A DNA stretch of 64,000 nucleotides, taken from NCBI RefSeq assembly GCF_943372915.1, contig NZ_CALSAN010000019.1, positions 1 through 64,000 of the forward strand, in the 5' to 3' direction. The notes under the pieces were generated by a model, which was not told the origin of the DNA, did not search any database, and worked only from the letters and a program-made list of their open reading frames with translations. The translations under genes and the position numbers were made by a program. Source of the stretch: Ferrovibrio terrae_A. GTDB taxonomy: Bacteria; Pseudomonadota; Alphaproteobacteria; Ferrovibrionales; Ferrovibrionaceae. Below are positions 7,592 through 15,925 of the stretch, one piece after another (position 1 is the stretch's first letter; every line of letters begins with the position of its first letter).

Positions 7592-7740
7592 GGCAGGCCG
7601 GCAGGCCGGCGGGCCGGCGCGACCCCGAACCGACCTGAACGAACCTGGATGGACCTGAACGAACCCCAGCGAAGCCGCACGAGCATCCAGCGAACCCCAG
7701 CGAACCCCAGCGAACACTGGCGAAGCCTGGCGAACACGAA
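7592..7740. repeat. Non-coding simple repeats: 8-bp GC repeat and 10-bp tandem repeat
   Basis: The stretch 7366-7834 has no convincing gene. Besides REP pair B it holds 8-bp units GGCAGGCC, GGCAGGCC, GGCGGGCC at 7592-7615. A run of CGAAC-type motifs follows and becomes an exact 10-bp tandem repeat at 7691-7740: CGAACCCCAG twice, then CGAACACTGG, CGAAGCCTGG and CGAACACGAA. The period is not a multiple of three, and peptides read from either strand are low-complexity, so this is most likely non-coding. Confidence 0.7.
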
Positions 7741-7834
7741 TGATGGTGTCGCGAAGCGGAATGACGCAGAATGCCCCTCAGCCGGCCCGGCTGGCCAGTC
7801 ATGACGTATCAATATCGAAAGACGCTGTAATATT

Positions 7835-8089
7835 ATGATTACAAAGAAAAAATATCGAATGACCCTCAAAGAGTGGGCGCTCTGCTATGTCGGCGCGCTG
7901 GCCTTTGGCGGTGTGGGCTGGTGGGCGACCGGCAACCAGTGGGTCGGCTTCGGCACCATCGTCATCTTTACCGCGGTTTACGTCCTGCTGCTGAAGTCAC
8001 GCAAAGCCTCAGCCGAGCCGCAGGTGGTTTCGACCGCCGGCATGACCCGGCAGCAGCGCCGCGCCCATGAGCGCAAGAATAAGTCTTAG
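7835..8089 (+). CDS. Small two-helix membrane protein
   Basis: An 84-residue protein with a basic N-terminus (MITKKKYRMTLKEW), two adjacent hydrophobic segments (about 13-32, WALCYVGALAFGGVGWWATG, and about 36-53, VGFGTIVIFTAVYVLLLK) and a basic cytoplasmic tail ending RQQRRAHERKNKS. The family is not recognised. It follows the repeat-rich gap and ends 30 bp before the convergent lipB gene. The ATG sits in an AT-rich leader with no clear ribosome site, but no better start exists. Confidence 0.6.
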   Translation: MITKKKYRMTLKEWALCYVGALAFGGVGWWATGNQWVGFGTIVIFTAVYVLLLKSRKASAEPQVVSTAGMTRQQRRAHERKNKS

Positions 8090-8118
8090 AAGTTCAGTAG
8101 TTTAAGAAGACTGCCTGA

Positions 8119-8835
8119 TCAGGCTTGGCAGCTTGCGCCGAGCCGGTCGAGCAGGGCGGTTTCCACCGTGTCGCGCAGCACCAGGTCCACCTCGGGCAGG
8201 CTGGGCGTCAGGCCCAGATCAGCCAGCGAGGTGACGCCGAAAGGCTCGGCCGCCGTCTTCTGGATGCCGCAGGCGACGATGCCGCCATAGTGGTCGAGGT
8301 TGGGGTCCACGTTCAGGCTCAGGCCATGGAAGGTGATCCAGTGCCGGACGCGGACGCCGATGGCGGCGATCTTGTCTTCCCGGCCCGGGCCCTGGTCGGG
8401 GCGCTCGACCCAGACGCCGACCCGGCCGTCGCGGATCGCGCCGGTGACGTTGAAGCGGGCGAGGCTGGCGATCACCCAGTCCTCCATGCGGCAGACAAAG
8501 GCCCGCACGTCGCGGCCGCGCCGGGTCAAGTCCAGCATCAGGTACGCGATGCGCTGGCCGGGGCCATGATAGGTGTACTGCCCGCCGCGCCCGGTCTCGA
8601 ACACCGGGAACTGGGGGGTGAGCAGGTCGGCGGCCTTGGCCGAGGTGCCGGCGGTATAGAGCGGCGGGTGTTCCAGCAGCCAGATCGCCTCGGGCGCCGT
8701 GCCGGCATGGATGGCGGCCACCCGGGCCTCCATGGCGGCCAGGGCCTCCGGGTAGTCGACCGGCGCGTCGCTGATGATCCACTCCACCGGGCCGGCCGGG
8801 GTGGCGATGATCTGGTTGGGCGGGGGGAGAGACAT
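8119..8835 (-). CDS. lipB: Lipoyl(octanoyl) transferase
   Basis: LipB moves octanoate from octanoyl-ACP to the lipoyl domains of 2-oxoacid dehydrogenases and GcvH, the first step of lipoate assembly. The 238-residue protein has the substrate-site motif GRGGQYTYHGPGQ, the catalytic lysine (Lys155) in DKIAAIGVRV, the family motif HWITFHGLSLNV and the catalytic cysteine (Cys189) in IVACGIQ. Length is usual. It is transcribed divergently from the FliN-like gene with an 82-bp gap between the two start codons. lipA is not in the window. Confidence 0.95.
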   Translation of the reverse strand: MSLPPPNQIIATPAGPVEWIISDAPVDYPEALAAMEARVAAIHAGTAPEAIWLLEHPPLYTAGTSAKAADLLTPQFPVFETGRGGQYTYHGPGQRIAYLMLDLTRRGRDVRAFVCRMEDWVIASLARFNVTGAIRDGRVGVWVERPDQGPGREDKIAAIGVRVRHWITFHGLSLNVDPNLDHYGGIVACGIQKTAAEPFGVTSLADLGLTPSLPEVDLVLRDTVETALLDRLGASCQA

Positions 8836-8917
8836 GGGGACGTACCGGGCGGCTTAACGCTGTGCTAACCTTGCCCGGGTTACTTAAGCCCTGCAGGGAC
8901 CGGAAGGAAGGTGCGGC

Positions 8918-9157
8918 ATGGCGATCAATACCGCCGTCAACGATGTCTCGGTCGAAATCTCCGTGGTGCTGGGGAAGGCGACCATGCCGATCCATCAGGT
9001 GCTGAAGGTCGGCCGCGGCGCTGTCATCGAGCTGGATGCCAGCGTGGACGACCATGCCTGGATCTTCGCCAACAACAAGCTGATCGCCCGGGGCGAAATC
9101 GTCATTTCCGGCGAGAAGGTTGCGGTTTCCATCACCGACACCATGTCGGACGACTAG
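8918..9157 (+). CDS. Stand-alone FliN-like SpoA-domain protein
   Basis: A 79-residue protein consisting of one SpoA (surface presentation of antigens) domain. It shows the FliN/FliM C-terminal pattern: VSVEISVVLGKATMPIHQVL, then VGRGAVIELDA, and NNKLIARGEIVISGEKVAVSI. FliN forms the C-ring base of the flagellar motor switch. GGAAGGAAGG lies just upstream of the ATG. No other flagellar gene is nearby, so this could be the organism's only fliN or an accessory short copy. Alphaproteobacterial FliN often has an N-terminal extension that this one lacks. Confidence 0.8.
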   Translation: MAINTAVNDVSVEISVVLGKATMPIHQVLKVGRGAVIELDASVDDHAWIFANNKLIARGEIVISGEKVAVSITDTMSDD

Positions 9158-9229
9158 GGCCGTATTAACCTCTGGCGCGGCCTTGAATACCCGGGCGGGA
9201 TTTGCTATTCCCCCGCGTCGCCCGAAAAT

Positions 9230-9316
9230 GCGGTCGTGGCGGAATTGGTAGACGCGCAGCCTTGAGGTGGCTGTGGCCGAAAGGCCGTGAAAGTTCGAGT
9301 CTTTTCGACCGCACCA
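9230..9316 (+). tRNA. tRNA-Leu (anticodon GAG)
   Basis: An 87-nt class II tRNA. The acceptor stem GCGGTCG/CGACCGC is perfect and the 3' CCA is encoded. The D-loop reads GGCGGAATTGGTAGACGCG, the anticodon arm CAGCC-TTGAGGT-GGCTG gives anticodon GAG (Leu, CUC/CUU), and the long variable arm TGGCCGAAAGGCCGT and T-arm GTTCGAGTC are all in place. Confidence 0.97.
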
Positions 9317-9363
9317 TTCGACAAACCCGTCCGGGACCGGGCCGTCCCACTTTCCTCGCATGG

Positions 9364-9385
9364 CAGGCTGTTGTAAGCCTGATTT
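9364..9385 (+). terminator. Weak terminator candidate after tRNA-Leu
   Basis: The 6-bp stem CAGGCT/AGCCTG with loop GTTGTA is followed by ATTTCC. The stem is short and the T-run is poor, so this is only a possible end for the tRNA transcript before maeB. Confidence 0.3.
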
Positions 9386-9445
9386 CCCCGGCGGCAGCTC
9401 TGCCCGGCCGGTGCCCCTGATCGTACCGATCCTGCGAGTATTTTG

Positions 9446-11752
9446 ATGAAATCCGATCTCGACCGCGCGGCCCTGGAATACCACCGGCTGCCGAAGCCGG
9501 GTAAGCTGGAAATCACCCCGACCAAGCCGCTCGGCACCCAGCGCGACCTGGCGCTGGCCTACAGCCCCGGGGTCGCCGCCGCCTGCAATGCCATCGTCGA
9601 AGACCCGGCCCAGGCCGCCGAGCTGACCGCGCGCGGCAACCTGATCGGCGTGATCTCCAACGGCACCGCCGTGCTCGGCCTGGGCAATATCGGTCCGCTG
9701 GCGTCCAAGCCGGTGATGGAAGGCAAGGCGGTGCTGTTCAAGAAGTTCGCCGGCATCGACGTCTTCGATATCGAGATCAACGAAACCGACCCCGACAAGC
9801 TGATCAGTATCATCGCGGCGCTGGAGCCGACCTTTGGCGGCATCAACCTGGAAGACATCAAGTCGCCGGAATGCTTTGTGGTCGAGCGCGCGCTGCGCCA
9901 GAAGATGAAGATTCCGGTCTTCCACGACGACCAGCATGGCACCGCGATCACCGTGGCGGCCGCCGTGCTGAACGGCCTGCGCGTGGTCGGCAAGAAGATG
10001 GACGAGGTGAAGCTGGTGGCGTCCGGCGCCGGCGCCGCCGCGCTGGCCTGCCTCGACCTGCTGGTCGAGCTGGGCGTGCGCAAAGAGAATATCGTCGTCA
10101 CCGATATCGTCGGCGTGGTCTACGAGGGCCGCACCGAACAGATGGATGAATTCAAGGCGCGCTATGCGCGGCAGACCAACCACCGCACGCTGGGCGATGC
10201 CATCGTCGGCACCGATGTGTTCCTCGGGCTTTCAGCCGCCAATGTGCTGAAGGGCGAGATGGTCGCCAAGATGGGGCCGAAGCCACTGATTCTGGCGCTG
10301 GCCAATCCGACGCCGGAAATCCTGCCGGAAGTGGCAAAGGCGGCGCGGCCCGATGCGATCATGGCCACAGGCCGGTCGGACTATCCGAACCAGGTCAACA
10401 ACGTGCTGTGCTTCCCGTTCCTGTTCCGTGGCGCGCTGGATGTCGGTGCCACCACGATCAACACGGCGATGGAACTGGCCGCGGTGCGCGCGATCGCCGA
10501 TCTGGCAATGGCGGAAATCTCCGATGTCGTGGCGCGGGCCTATGGCAATGACGAGGCGCTCAGCTTCGGCCCGGAATACTTCATCCCGAAGCCCTTCGAT
10601 CCGCGCCTGATCCTGCAGATTGCGCCGGCGGTGGCGCAGGCGGCGATGGACAGCGGCGTGGCGACGCGGCCGATCACCGACATGAAGGCCTATCGCGAGG
10701 GCCTGGAGCGTTTTGTCTACCGCACCGGCTTTGTCATGCGGCCGACATTCGAGCGCGCCAAGCGCAAGCCGATGCGCCTGATCTATGCCGAGGGTGAGGA
10801 CGAGCGCGTGCTGCGCGCCGCCCAGATCGTGCTGGACGACAAGGTGGCGCTTCCGACCCTGATCGGCCGCCGCGCCGTGGTCGAGCGCCGCATCGAGAAA
10901 CTCGGCCTGCGGCTCAAGATCGGCGAGAATGTCGCGCTGATCGATCCCGAGCGCGATGACCGCTACAACGAATACTGGACCGGTTATCTGGCGCTGATGA
11001 AGCGCAAGGGCGTGGCGCCCGACGATGCCCGCACCATCATCCGCACCAACACCACGGTGATTGCCGCCATGGCGGTGCAGCGTGGCGAGGCCGATGCCAT
11101 GATCTGCGGCTCGGTGGGTCAGTATGACCAGCATCTGCCGCATATCGTCGATGTGATCGGCCTGCGTGCTGGCGCATCGCTGCCGGCGGCCATGCAGCTG
11201 CTGGTGCTGCCGCATGGCATGCTGTTCATCACCGACAGCAATGTGAATCTCGATCCCAGTGCCGACGAGATCGTGGCGATCACCCAGATCGCGGCCGACG
11301 AGGTACGCCGTTTCGGCGTGGTGCCGAAGATCGCGCTGTTGTCGCATTCCAATTTCGGTACGTCTTCGGCGCCTTCGGCGCTGAAGATGCGTGAAGCGAC
11401 CCAGCGCCTGCACCAGCTGATGCCGGGCGTGGAGATCGAGGGCGAGATGAAGGCCGATGCCGCCGTCTCGGAAGCGATCCGCGAGAAGCTGATGCCCGAC
11501 AACACCCTGAAGGGCAGCGCCAACCTGCTGGTGATGCCCAACCTGGATGCCGCCAATATCTCGGCCAATCTGGTGCGCCAGATGGAGCAGGGCTTCTATG
11601 TCGGTCCGATCCTGATGGGCATGGCAAAATCGGCGCATATCGTGTCGCGCAATGTCACCGTCCGCGGCCTGGTCAATATGAGCGCGGTTGCCGTGGTCGA
11701 TGCCCAGGACCATGCCGAAGGCCTGATGGGGCGCAGCGCCTCCGGCGACTAA
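9446..11752 (+). CDS. maeB: NADP-dependent malic enzyme with phosphotransacetylase-like domain
   Basis: The 768-residue protein decarboxylates malate to pyruvate with NADP+, supplying NADPH and linking the TCA cycle to pyruvate. Residues about 15-400 form the malic enzyme part: AYSPGVAAACNAI, the metal-binding EDIKSPECF and the HDDQHGTAI catalytic segment, followed by the NAD-binding half with SGAGAAALACL. Residues about 430-760 form the phosphotransacetylase-like domain typical of MaeB, which usually acts as a regulatory module sensing acetyl-CoA rather than a catalyst. ATG at 9446 is used. The stop overlaps that of the convergent lysR gene by 4 bp. Confidence 0.95.
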   Translation: MKSDLDRAALEYHRLPKPGKLEITPTKPLGTQRDLALAYSPGVAAACNAIVEDPAQAAELTARGNLIGVISNGTAVLGLGNIGPLASKPVMEGKAVLFKKFAGIDVFDIEINETDPDKLISIIAALEPTFGGINLEDIKSPECFVVERALRQKMKIPVFHDDQHGTAITVAAAVLNGLRVVGKKMDEVKLVASGAGAAALACLDLLVELGVRKENIVVTDIVGVVYEGRTEQMDEFKARYARQTNHRTLGDAIVGTDVFLGLSAANVLKGEMVAKMGPKPLILALANPTPEILPEVAKAARPDAIMATGRSDYPNQVNNVLCFPFLFRGALDVGATTINTAMELAAVRAIADLAMAEISDVVARAYGNDEALSFGPEYFIPKPFDPRLILQIAPAVAQAAMDSGVATRPITDMKAYREGLERFVYRTGFVMRPTFERAKRKPMRLIYAEGEDERVLRAAQIVLDDKVALPTLIGRRAVVERRIEKLGLRLKIGENVALIDPERDDRYNEYWTGYLALMKRKGVAPDDARTIIRTNTTVIAAMAVQRGEADAMICGSVGQYDQHLPHIVDVIGLRAGASLPAAMQLLVLPHGMLFITDSNVNLDPSADEIVAITQIAADEVRRFGVVPKIALLSHSNFGTSSAPSALKMREATQRLHQLMPGVEIEGEMKADAAVSEAIREKLMPDNTLKGSANLLVMPNLDAANISANLVRQMEQGFYVGPILMGMAKSAHIVSRNVTVRGLVNMSAVAVVDAQDHAEGLMGRSASGD

Positions 11753-12636
11753 TGCCCGAGTACCGTGCGCCCGGCCGCTGCATCCCAGTCATGGCCGGCG
11801 GCGAAATCGCGCAGTTGCTGTAACGCGGCGCTGTCATCCTCGCGCCAGCGCAGGCCGATGCGGTGCGTGTCGCGCAGCTCGGGCAGGGTCAGCGTCGCCA
11901 CCTGATCGCTGCCGAGCCAGTGCGGCAGGATCGCCACGCCGATGCCGGCTTCCACCAGCGCCAACAGGGCCGCATCGCTCTCGGCCCGGCCGATGATGCG
12001 CGGCCGCACATTCAATCCGTCGAACAGTTTTTCCGCCGCCGGCATGATCTCGGCCTGCGGCCGGATCACAAAGGGCTGGTCCTGCAGGTCGGTGATCTTC
12101 GCACTGCTGCGCCGGGCCAGCGGATGCGCCGGCGGCACCGCCAGCAGGTAGCGCTGGCGGAACAGGCTCAGGCTGTGCTCATCGCCGTCATCGCCCAGCG
12201 GCAGGATCGCTGCATCGATGCGGCCCATATCGAGCCGGCGGGTCAGCGTTGCCGCCGGCGCTTCGAGAATCTCCAGCGCAACATCAGGGTGTGCCGTGGT
12301 GAAACTGCCGAGCAGGGCGGTCAGTCTTTGCTGGGGCAGCCCGGGAATGTAGCCCAGCCGCAGGCGCAGCTTTGCCGGCCGGCCTTCCTGGCGCAGTTCG
12401 CGCCGGGCGGCGGTCCATTCCTGCAGCAACAGGCGGGCACGCGGCAGGAAGCGGGCGCCGGCCGGCGTGAGTTGCGAGGCGCGGCCACGCTCGAACAGGC
12501 TGCTGCCCAGCGACTCTTCCAGGCGCTTGATGCCGGCCGACAGCGTCGGCTGGGTGACATTGGCGCGTTCGGCGCCGCGGGTGAAACTGCCGGTTTCGGC
12601 CACGGCCATGAAATAGCGGATCAGGGTCAGATTCAT
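11749..12636 (-). CDS. LysR-family transcriptional regulator
   Basis: A 295-residue LysR-type regulator. The N-terminal helix-turn-helix is clear (FMAVAETGSFTRGAERANVTQPTLSAGIKRLEESLG), followed by a two-lobed effector-binding domain from about residue 90. It is divergent from the thioesterase gene at 12745, with 108 bp between start codons. LysR proteins often control the divergent gene, so it may regulate the thioesterases or the whole liu cluster in response to an acid or CoA-ester catabolite. A LysR-type ATAGG-N5-CCTAT box lies next to its own start. Its effector cannot be inferred from sequence. Confidence 0.88.
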   Translation of the reverse strand: MNLTLIRYFMAVAETGSFTRGAERANVTQPTLSAGIKRLEESLGSSLFERGRASQLTPAGARFLPRARLLLQEWTAARRELRQEGRPAKLRLRLGYIPGLPQQRLTALLGSFTTAHPDVALEILEAPAATLTRRLDMGRIDAAILPLGDDGDEHSLSLFRQRYLLAVPPAHPLARRSSAKITDLQDQPFVIRPQAEIMPAAEKLFDGLNVRPRIIGRAESDAALLALVEAGIGVAILPHWLGSDQVATLTLPELRDTHRIGLRWREDDSAALQQLRDFAAGHDWDAAAGRTVLGH

Positions 12637-12641
12637 GGCCC

Positions 12642-12656
12642 ATAGGAAAACCCTAT
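12642..12656. promoter_or_regulatory. LysR-type T-N11-A box
   Basis: ATAGG-AAAAC-CCTAT is a perfect 5-bp inverted repeat with a 5-bp spacer and the T-N11-A core of LysR binding sites, 5 bp upstream of the lysR start codon. A second, looser dyad (ATTGA-N10-TCAAT, 12673-12692) lies nearer the divergent thioesterase gene. Confidence 0.5.
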
Positions 12657-12744
12657 CTCGAACATAAAGACAATTGATTTTCTCTATTCAATAATCCGGG
12701 CTATCACCGCAGGCAGAGGAAACCGCTGAAAAGAGGAGGGCGCC

Positions 12745-13197
12745 ATGGCGGAGCGCTATGTCGAAACCCTGCGGCTGATGACCCAGGCCTGGCAATGCGA
12801 TCATCTGGGCCATGTGAATGTCAGTTTTTATATGGGCTGGCTCGGCGATGCGGCCTTCGCCGTTGCCGCGATGCATGACTGGCCGCGCGAGCAGATGATG
12901 GCCGAGAATGCCGGCGTGGCCGCCGTGAAGGCCGAGGTGGATTACCAGGCTGAGCTGCGCGGCGGCGACATGGTGAAAATGGAGAGCACCGTGGAAAGCA
13001 TCGGCGAGCGTAAGATCGTGTTCCGGCATCGCCTGATCCGCATCGGTGATGACCGGCAGGCCATGGCCGCCCGGCTGACCGGCGTGTGCATCGATACGGT
13101 GCAGCGGCGCTCGCGGCCGTTACCGGCCAGTTTTGTCGCCCGCATTTGTGAAAACTTCGGCATTGAGCCCGTCGCACCCAAGGAGGTGGCGGCATGA
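12745..13197 (+). CDS. Hotdog-fold acyl-CoA thioesterase (4HBT-like)
   Basis: A 150-residue single hotdog-domain protein. The segment CDHLGHVNVSFYMGWLGDA is the active-site pattern of 4-hydroxybenzoyl-CoA/FadM-like thioesterases, with the conserved Asp and the HxN pair. These enzymes release free acids from CoA esters in the cytoplasm. A good ribosome site (AGAGGAGG) precedes the ATG. Its stop overlaps the start of the PaaI-like thioesterase by 4 bp, so the two are co-expressed. Its place at the head of the liu cluster suggests a role in recycling CoA from branched-chain or aromatic acyl-CoAs. The substrate is unknown. Confidence 0.82.
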   Translation: MAERYVETLRLMTQAWQCDHLGHVNVSFYMGWLGDAAFAVAAMHDWPREQMMAENAGVAAVKAEVDYQAELRGGDMVKMESTVESIGERKIVFRHRLIRIGDDRQAMAARLTGVCIDTVQRRSRPLPASFVARICENFGIEPVAPKEVAA

Positions 13198-13670
13198 ACA
13201 TGCTGCCGGAGTTCAAACCGGCCGACCCAGACTTTGAGGCGCGGGTTCGCGACAGTTTCAACCGCCAGCCGGCCATGCATCTGATCGGCGCCACGATCGA
13301 GGCGCTGAAGCCGGGCTTTTGCGAAATCGGCATGCCGCGCAAGCATGACCTGACCCAGCAGCATGGTTTCGTGCATGGCGGCATCGTCGGCATGATCGCC
13401 GATTCAGCCGCCGGTTATGCCGCCTACAGCCTGTTCCCCGCCGATGCCACCGTGCTGACGGTGGAATACAAGATGAACCTGATGGCGCCGGCCGATGGCA
13501 ACCGCCTGCTGGCCCGCGCCCAGGTGACCCGCCATGGCAAGACGCTCACCATCGTGGGTTTCGATGTCTTTGCCGAAAAAGCGGGAAAGATGCTGCACTG
13601 CGCCACGGGACTGGCGACGCTGATGTGCATGCTGGGGCGTCCTGACGCACCCCGCACGGCTGCATCCTGA
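13194..13670 (+). CDS. PaaI-family thioesterase
   Basis: A 158-residue hotdog thioesterase of the PaaI/YbgC-like superfamily. It has the active-site segment QQHGFVHGGIVGMIADSAAGYAA, containing the HGG motif, followed by a beta-strand LTVEYKMNLMAPADG. PaaI enzymes hydrolyse aryl- or acyl-CoA intermediates that would otherwise trap CoA. The start codon overlaps the upstream thioesterase stop (ATGA). Two different thioesterases in tandem before isovaleryl-CoA dehydrogenase suggests a safety valve for stalled CoA esters; this is inference. Confidence 0.85.
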   Translation: MNMLPEFKPADPDFEARVRDSFNRQPAMHLIGATIEALKPGFCEIGMPRKHDLTQQHGFVHGGIVGMIADSAAGYAAYSLFPADATVLTVEYKMNLMAPADGNRLLARAQVTRHGKTLTIVGFDVFAEKAGKMLHCATGLATLMCMLGRPDAPRTAAS

Positions 13671-13731
13671 CGCCCGATCCGCTACACTGCCGCCACCCGA
13701 TTCAGAAGAGCCGTCCGAGAAGGGTAAAATC

Positions 13732-14904
13732 ATGATCTCCAACAGCTATCCGACGCTCGATTTCGGGCTCGGCGAGACCGCCGATATGCTGCGCCAGTCC
13801 GTGCGCGGCTTTGTCGACAACGAACTGGCGCCGCGCGCCGATGCCATCGACAAGACCAACGAATTTCCGCGCGATCTGTGGACCAAGCTGGGCGATCTCG
13901 GCCTGCATGGCATCACGGTGGAAGAAGAATACGGCGGCAGCGGGCTGGGCTATCTGGAGCATTGCATCGCCGTCGAAGAGGTCAGTCGCGGTTCGGCCGC
14001 GGTGGGACTTTCGTATGGCGCGCATTCCAATCTCTGCGTCAACCAGATCCGCCGCAACGGCAATGAAGCCCAGAAGCAGAAGTACCTGCCCAAGCTGATC
14101 TCCGGGCAGCATCTGGGCGCCCTGGCGATGAGCGAGCCCAATGCCGGCTCGGATGTGGTGTCGATGAAGCTGCGCGCCGAAAAGAAGGGCGATCGCTACA
14201 TCCTCAACGGCAACAAGATGTGGATCACCAATGGCCCCACCGCCGATGTGCTGGTGGTCTATGCCAAGACCGACCCGGCCGCCGGCGCGCGCGGCATCAC
14301 GGCTTTCCTGGTGGAAAAGGGCTTCAAGGGATTCTCGACGGCGCAGAAGCTCGACAAGCTGGGGATGCGCGGCTCCGATACCGGCGAGCTGGTGTTCCAG
14401 GATTGCGAAGTGCCGGAAGAAAACGTGCTCAACCAGGTGGGCAAGGGCGTCAACGTGCTGATGAGCGGCCTGGATTATGAGCGCGCCGTGCTGGCTGCCG
14501 GTCCGCTGGGCATCATGCAGGCGGCGATGGATGTGGTGCTGCCTTATATCCATGAACGCAAGCAGTTCGGCCAGTCGATCGGCACCTTCCAGCTGATCCA
14601 GGGCAAGGTGGCCGACATGTATACCGAAATGAATGCGGCGCGCGCCTATGTCTACACCGTGGCCAAGGCCTGCGACCGTGGCCAGACCACGCGCAAGGAT
14701 GCCGCCGGTGCGATCCTGTTCGCGGCCGAGAAGGCCACCAAGCTGGCGCTGGATGCGATCCAGATTCTGGGCGGCAATGGCTATATCAACGACTATCCGA
14801 CCGGCCGCCTGCTGCGCGATGCCAAGCTGTATGAGATCGGCGCCGGCACCTCGGAAATCCGGCGCATGCTGATCGGCCGCGAAATCTTCGAGGAGACCAA
14901 GTGA
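13732..14904 (+). CDS. ivd: Isovaleryl-CoA dehydrogenase
   Basis: A 390-residue FAD enzyme that oxidises isovaleryl-CoA to 3-methylcrotonyl-CoA in leucine breakdown and passes electrons to ETF. The catalytic base sits in SGLDYERAVLAAGPLG (Glu250). That location, rather than near the C-terminus, is the hallmark of isovaleryl-CoA dehydrogenases. Other family segments are LAMSEPNAGSDVVS and ILGGNGYINDYP. AGAAGGG lies upstream of the ATG. The next gene starts within its stop (GTGA). The methylcrotonyl-CoA carboxylase, hydratase and lyase genes of the same pathway lie 7-12 kb downstream on the same strand. Confidence 0.95.
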   Translation: MISNSYPTLDFGLGETADMLRQSVRGFVDNELAPRADAIDKTNEFPRDLWTKLGDLGLHGITVEEEYGGSGLGYLEHCIAVEEVSRGSAAVGLSYGAHSNLCVNQIRRNGNEAQKQKYLPKLISGQHLGALAMSEPNAGSDVVSMKLRAEKKGDRYILNGNKMWITNGPTADVLVVYAKTDPAAGARGITAFLVEKGFKGFSTAQKLDKLGMRGSDTGELVFQDCEVPEENVLNQVGKGVNVLMSGLDYERAVLAAGPLGIMQAAMDVVLPYIHERKQFGQSIGTFQLIQGKVADMYTEMNAARAYVYTVAKACDRGQTTRKDAAGAILFAAEKATKLALDAIQILGGNGYINDYPTGRLLRDAKLYEIGAGTSEIRRMLIGREIFEETK

Positions 14905-15521
14905 GTTTGCTGTATCGCTTCGCTGCCACCTGCCTTTTGCTGCTGTCGGCCCTGCCGGCGGCGGCACATGATACGGATACACGCTGGGAAGCCATCCGCC
15001 CGGCTGACCAGCGCGTGCGCTGGCAGGCCGAGGGGCTGACGGCACCGCCGCAGATGGCGGAGTCTTTCACGTCACCGCTGGGTTACCGGCTGGAACGCTA
15101 TCTGTGGAAGGCGCAGAAACCGGGCGGCAGCTTTGCCATTGCGGTGCTGCGTGACCTGAGCGAGGACGATCATTACCTGAGCGGCCCCGTCGATCTGATC
15201 AAGTTTGCCACAGCCGTGCTCAAGGGGCTGGAAGCGCCAAAACCGCAGGTGAGCGAGCCAAAAGATGTGAAGGTGGCGACGCTGAATGGCCCGGTGCTGA
15301 GCCGTCGTTTCAATCTCGGCACGCGGCAATGTGTGGCGCTTGGTTTCTATGCCCAGCCGCAAGGCAACGGCAGTCAGGCCAGGGCGGCCAAGGATGAACC
15401 GCTCGCCGAAGGCAGCCTGCGGCTCGATGGCGTCTACTGCGCCACGGCCGGCCAGCCGCTGACCGCTGATCAGGTATTGGCCTATGCCGCTGGCGTCAAA
15501 CTCACCTCGCGCAAGGAATAG
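14901..15521 (+). CDS. Secreted hypothetical protein
   Basis: A 206-residue protein with a signal peptide (residues 1-22, a Leu-rich core ending LPAAAHD), so probably periplasmic. No family is recognised. It has two cysteines (in RQCVALGF and GVYCATAG) that could form a disulfide. The GTG start overlaps the ivd stop by 4 bp and RidA follows 3 bp after its stop, so it belongs to the liu transcript. Why a periplasmic protein sits there is not clear. Confidence 0.75.
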   Translation: MSLLYRFAATCLLLLSALPAAAHDTDTRWEAIRPADQRVRWQAEGLTAPPQMAESFTSPLGYRLERYLWKAQKPGGSFAIAVLRDLSEDDHYLSGPVDLIKFATAVLKGLEAPKPQVSEPKDVKVATLNGPVLSRRFNLGTRQCVALGFYAQPQGNGSQARAAKDEPLAEGSLRLDGVYCATAGQPLTADQVLAYAAGVKLTSRKE

Positions 15522-15524
15522 TTC

Positions 15525-15911
15525 ATGACTGCACGTCGCCGGATTTCATCGGGATCGACCTTTGAAAAGACCATGGGATATTCCCGCGCCGTGGTGGATG
15601 GCGACTGGATTCATGTCTCGGGTACCACCGGATTCGACTACGCCACCATGACCATCAGCGATGATCCGGTGACGCAGTGCGAGCAGATTTTCAAGAATAT
15701 CGCGGCAGCGCTGGCCCAGGCCGGCAGCAGCCTGGATGACGTGGTGCGGGTGCATTACTACCTGACCGATGCCAGCATCTTCGAGCAGATCGCGCCAATC
15801 TGCGGCCGGCATTTCGCCACGGCGCTGCCGGCGGCCACCGCACTGCTCTGCCAGTTGATCGATCCCAGGATGAAGCTGGAGATCGAAGTCACCGCCCGCA
15901 AGCAAGCCTAG
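15525..15911 (+). CDS. RidA/YjgF family protein
   Basis: A 128-residue protein of the RidA family, which deaminates reactive enamine/imine intermediates made by PLP enzymes, or acts in related catabolic hydrolyses. Seen features are SRAVVDGDWIHVSGTTG, the central VVRVHYYLTDAS and the C-terminal DPRMKLEIEVTA, which carries the active-site Arg of this family. It is shorter at the N-terminus than archetypal RidA and may belong to the Rid4-7 subgroups, which lack general imine deaminase activity. Its position among acyl-CoA genes suggests a role specific to the pathway. Confidence 0.85.
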   Translation: MTARRRISSGSTFEKTMGYSRAVVDGDWIHVSGTTGFDYATMTISDDPVTQCEQIFKNIAAALAQAGSSLDDVVRVHYYLTDASIFEQIAPICGRHFATALPAATALLCQLIDPRMKLEIEVTARKQA

Positions 15912-15925
15912 ACCGGAGACGCCGC

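Noticed and set aside
7691..7740. CRISPR-like array
   Set aside because: Units are 10 bp with no spacers between them, so it is a simple tandem repeat.
8219..10183. A 654-codon minus-strand frame running across tRNA-Leu and the start of maeB
   Set aside because: It reads through a structural RNA and through lipB in the wrong frame; composition is that of a GC-rich shadow.
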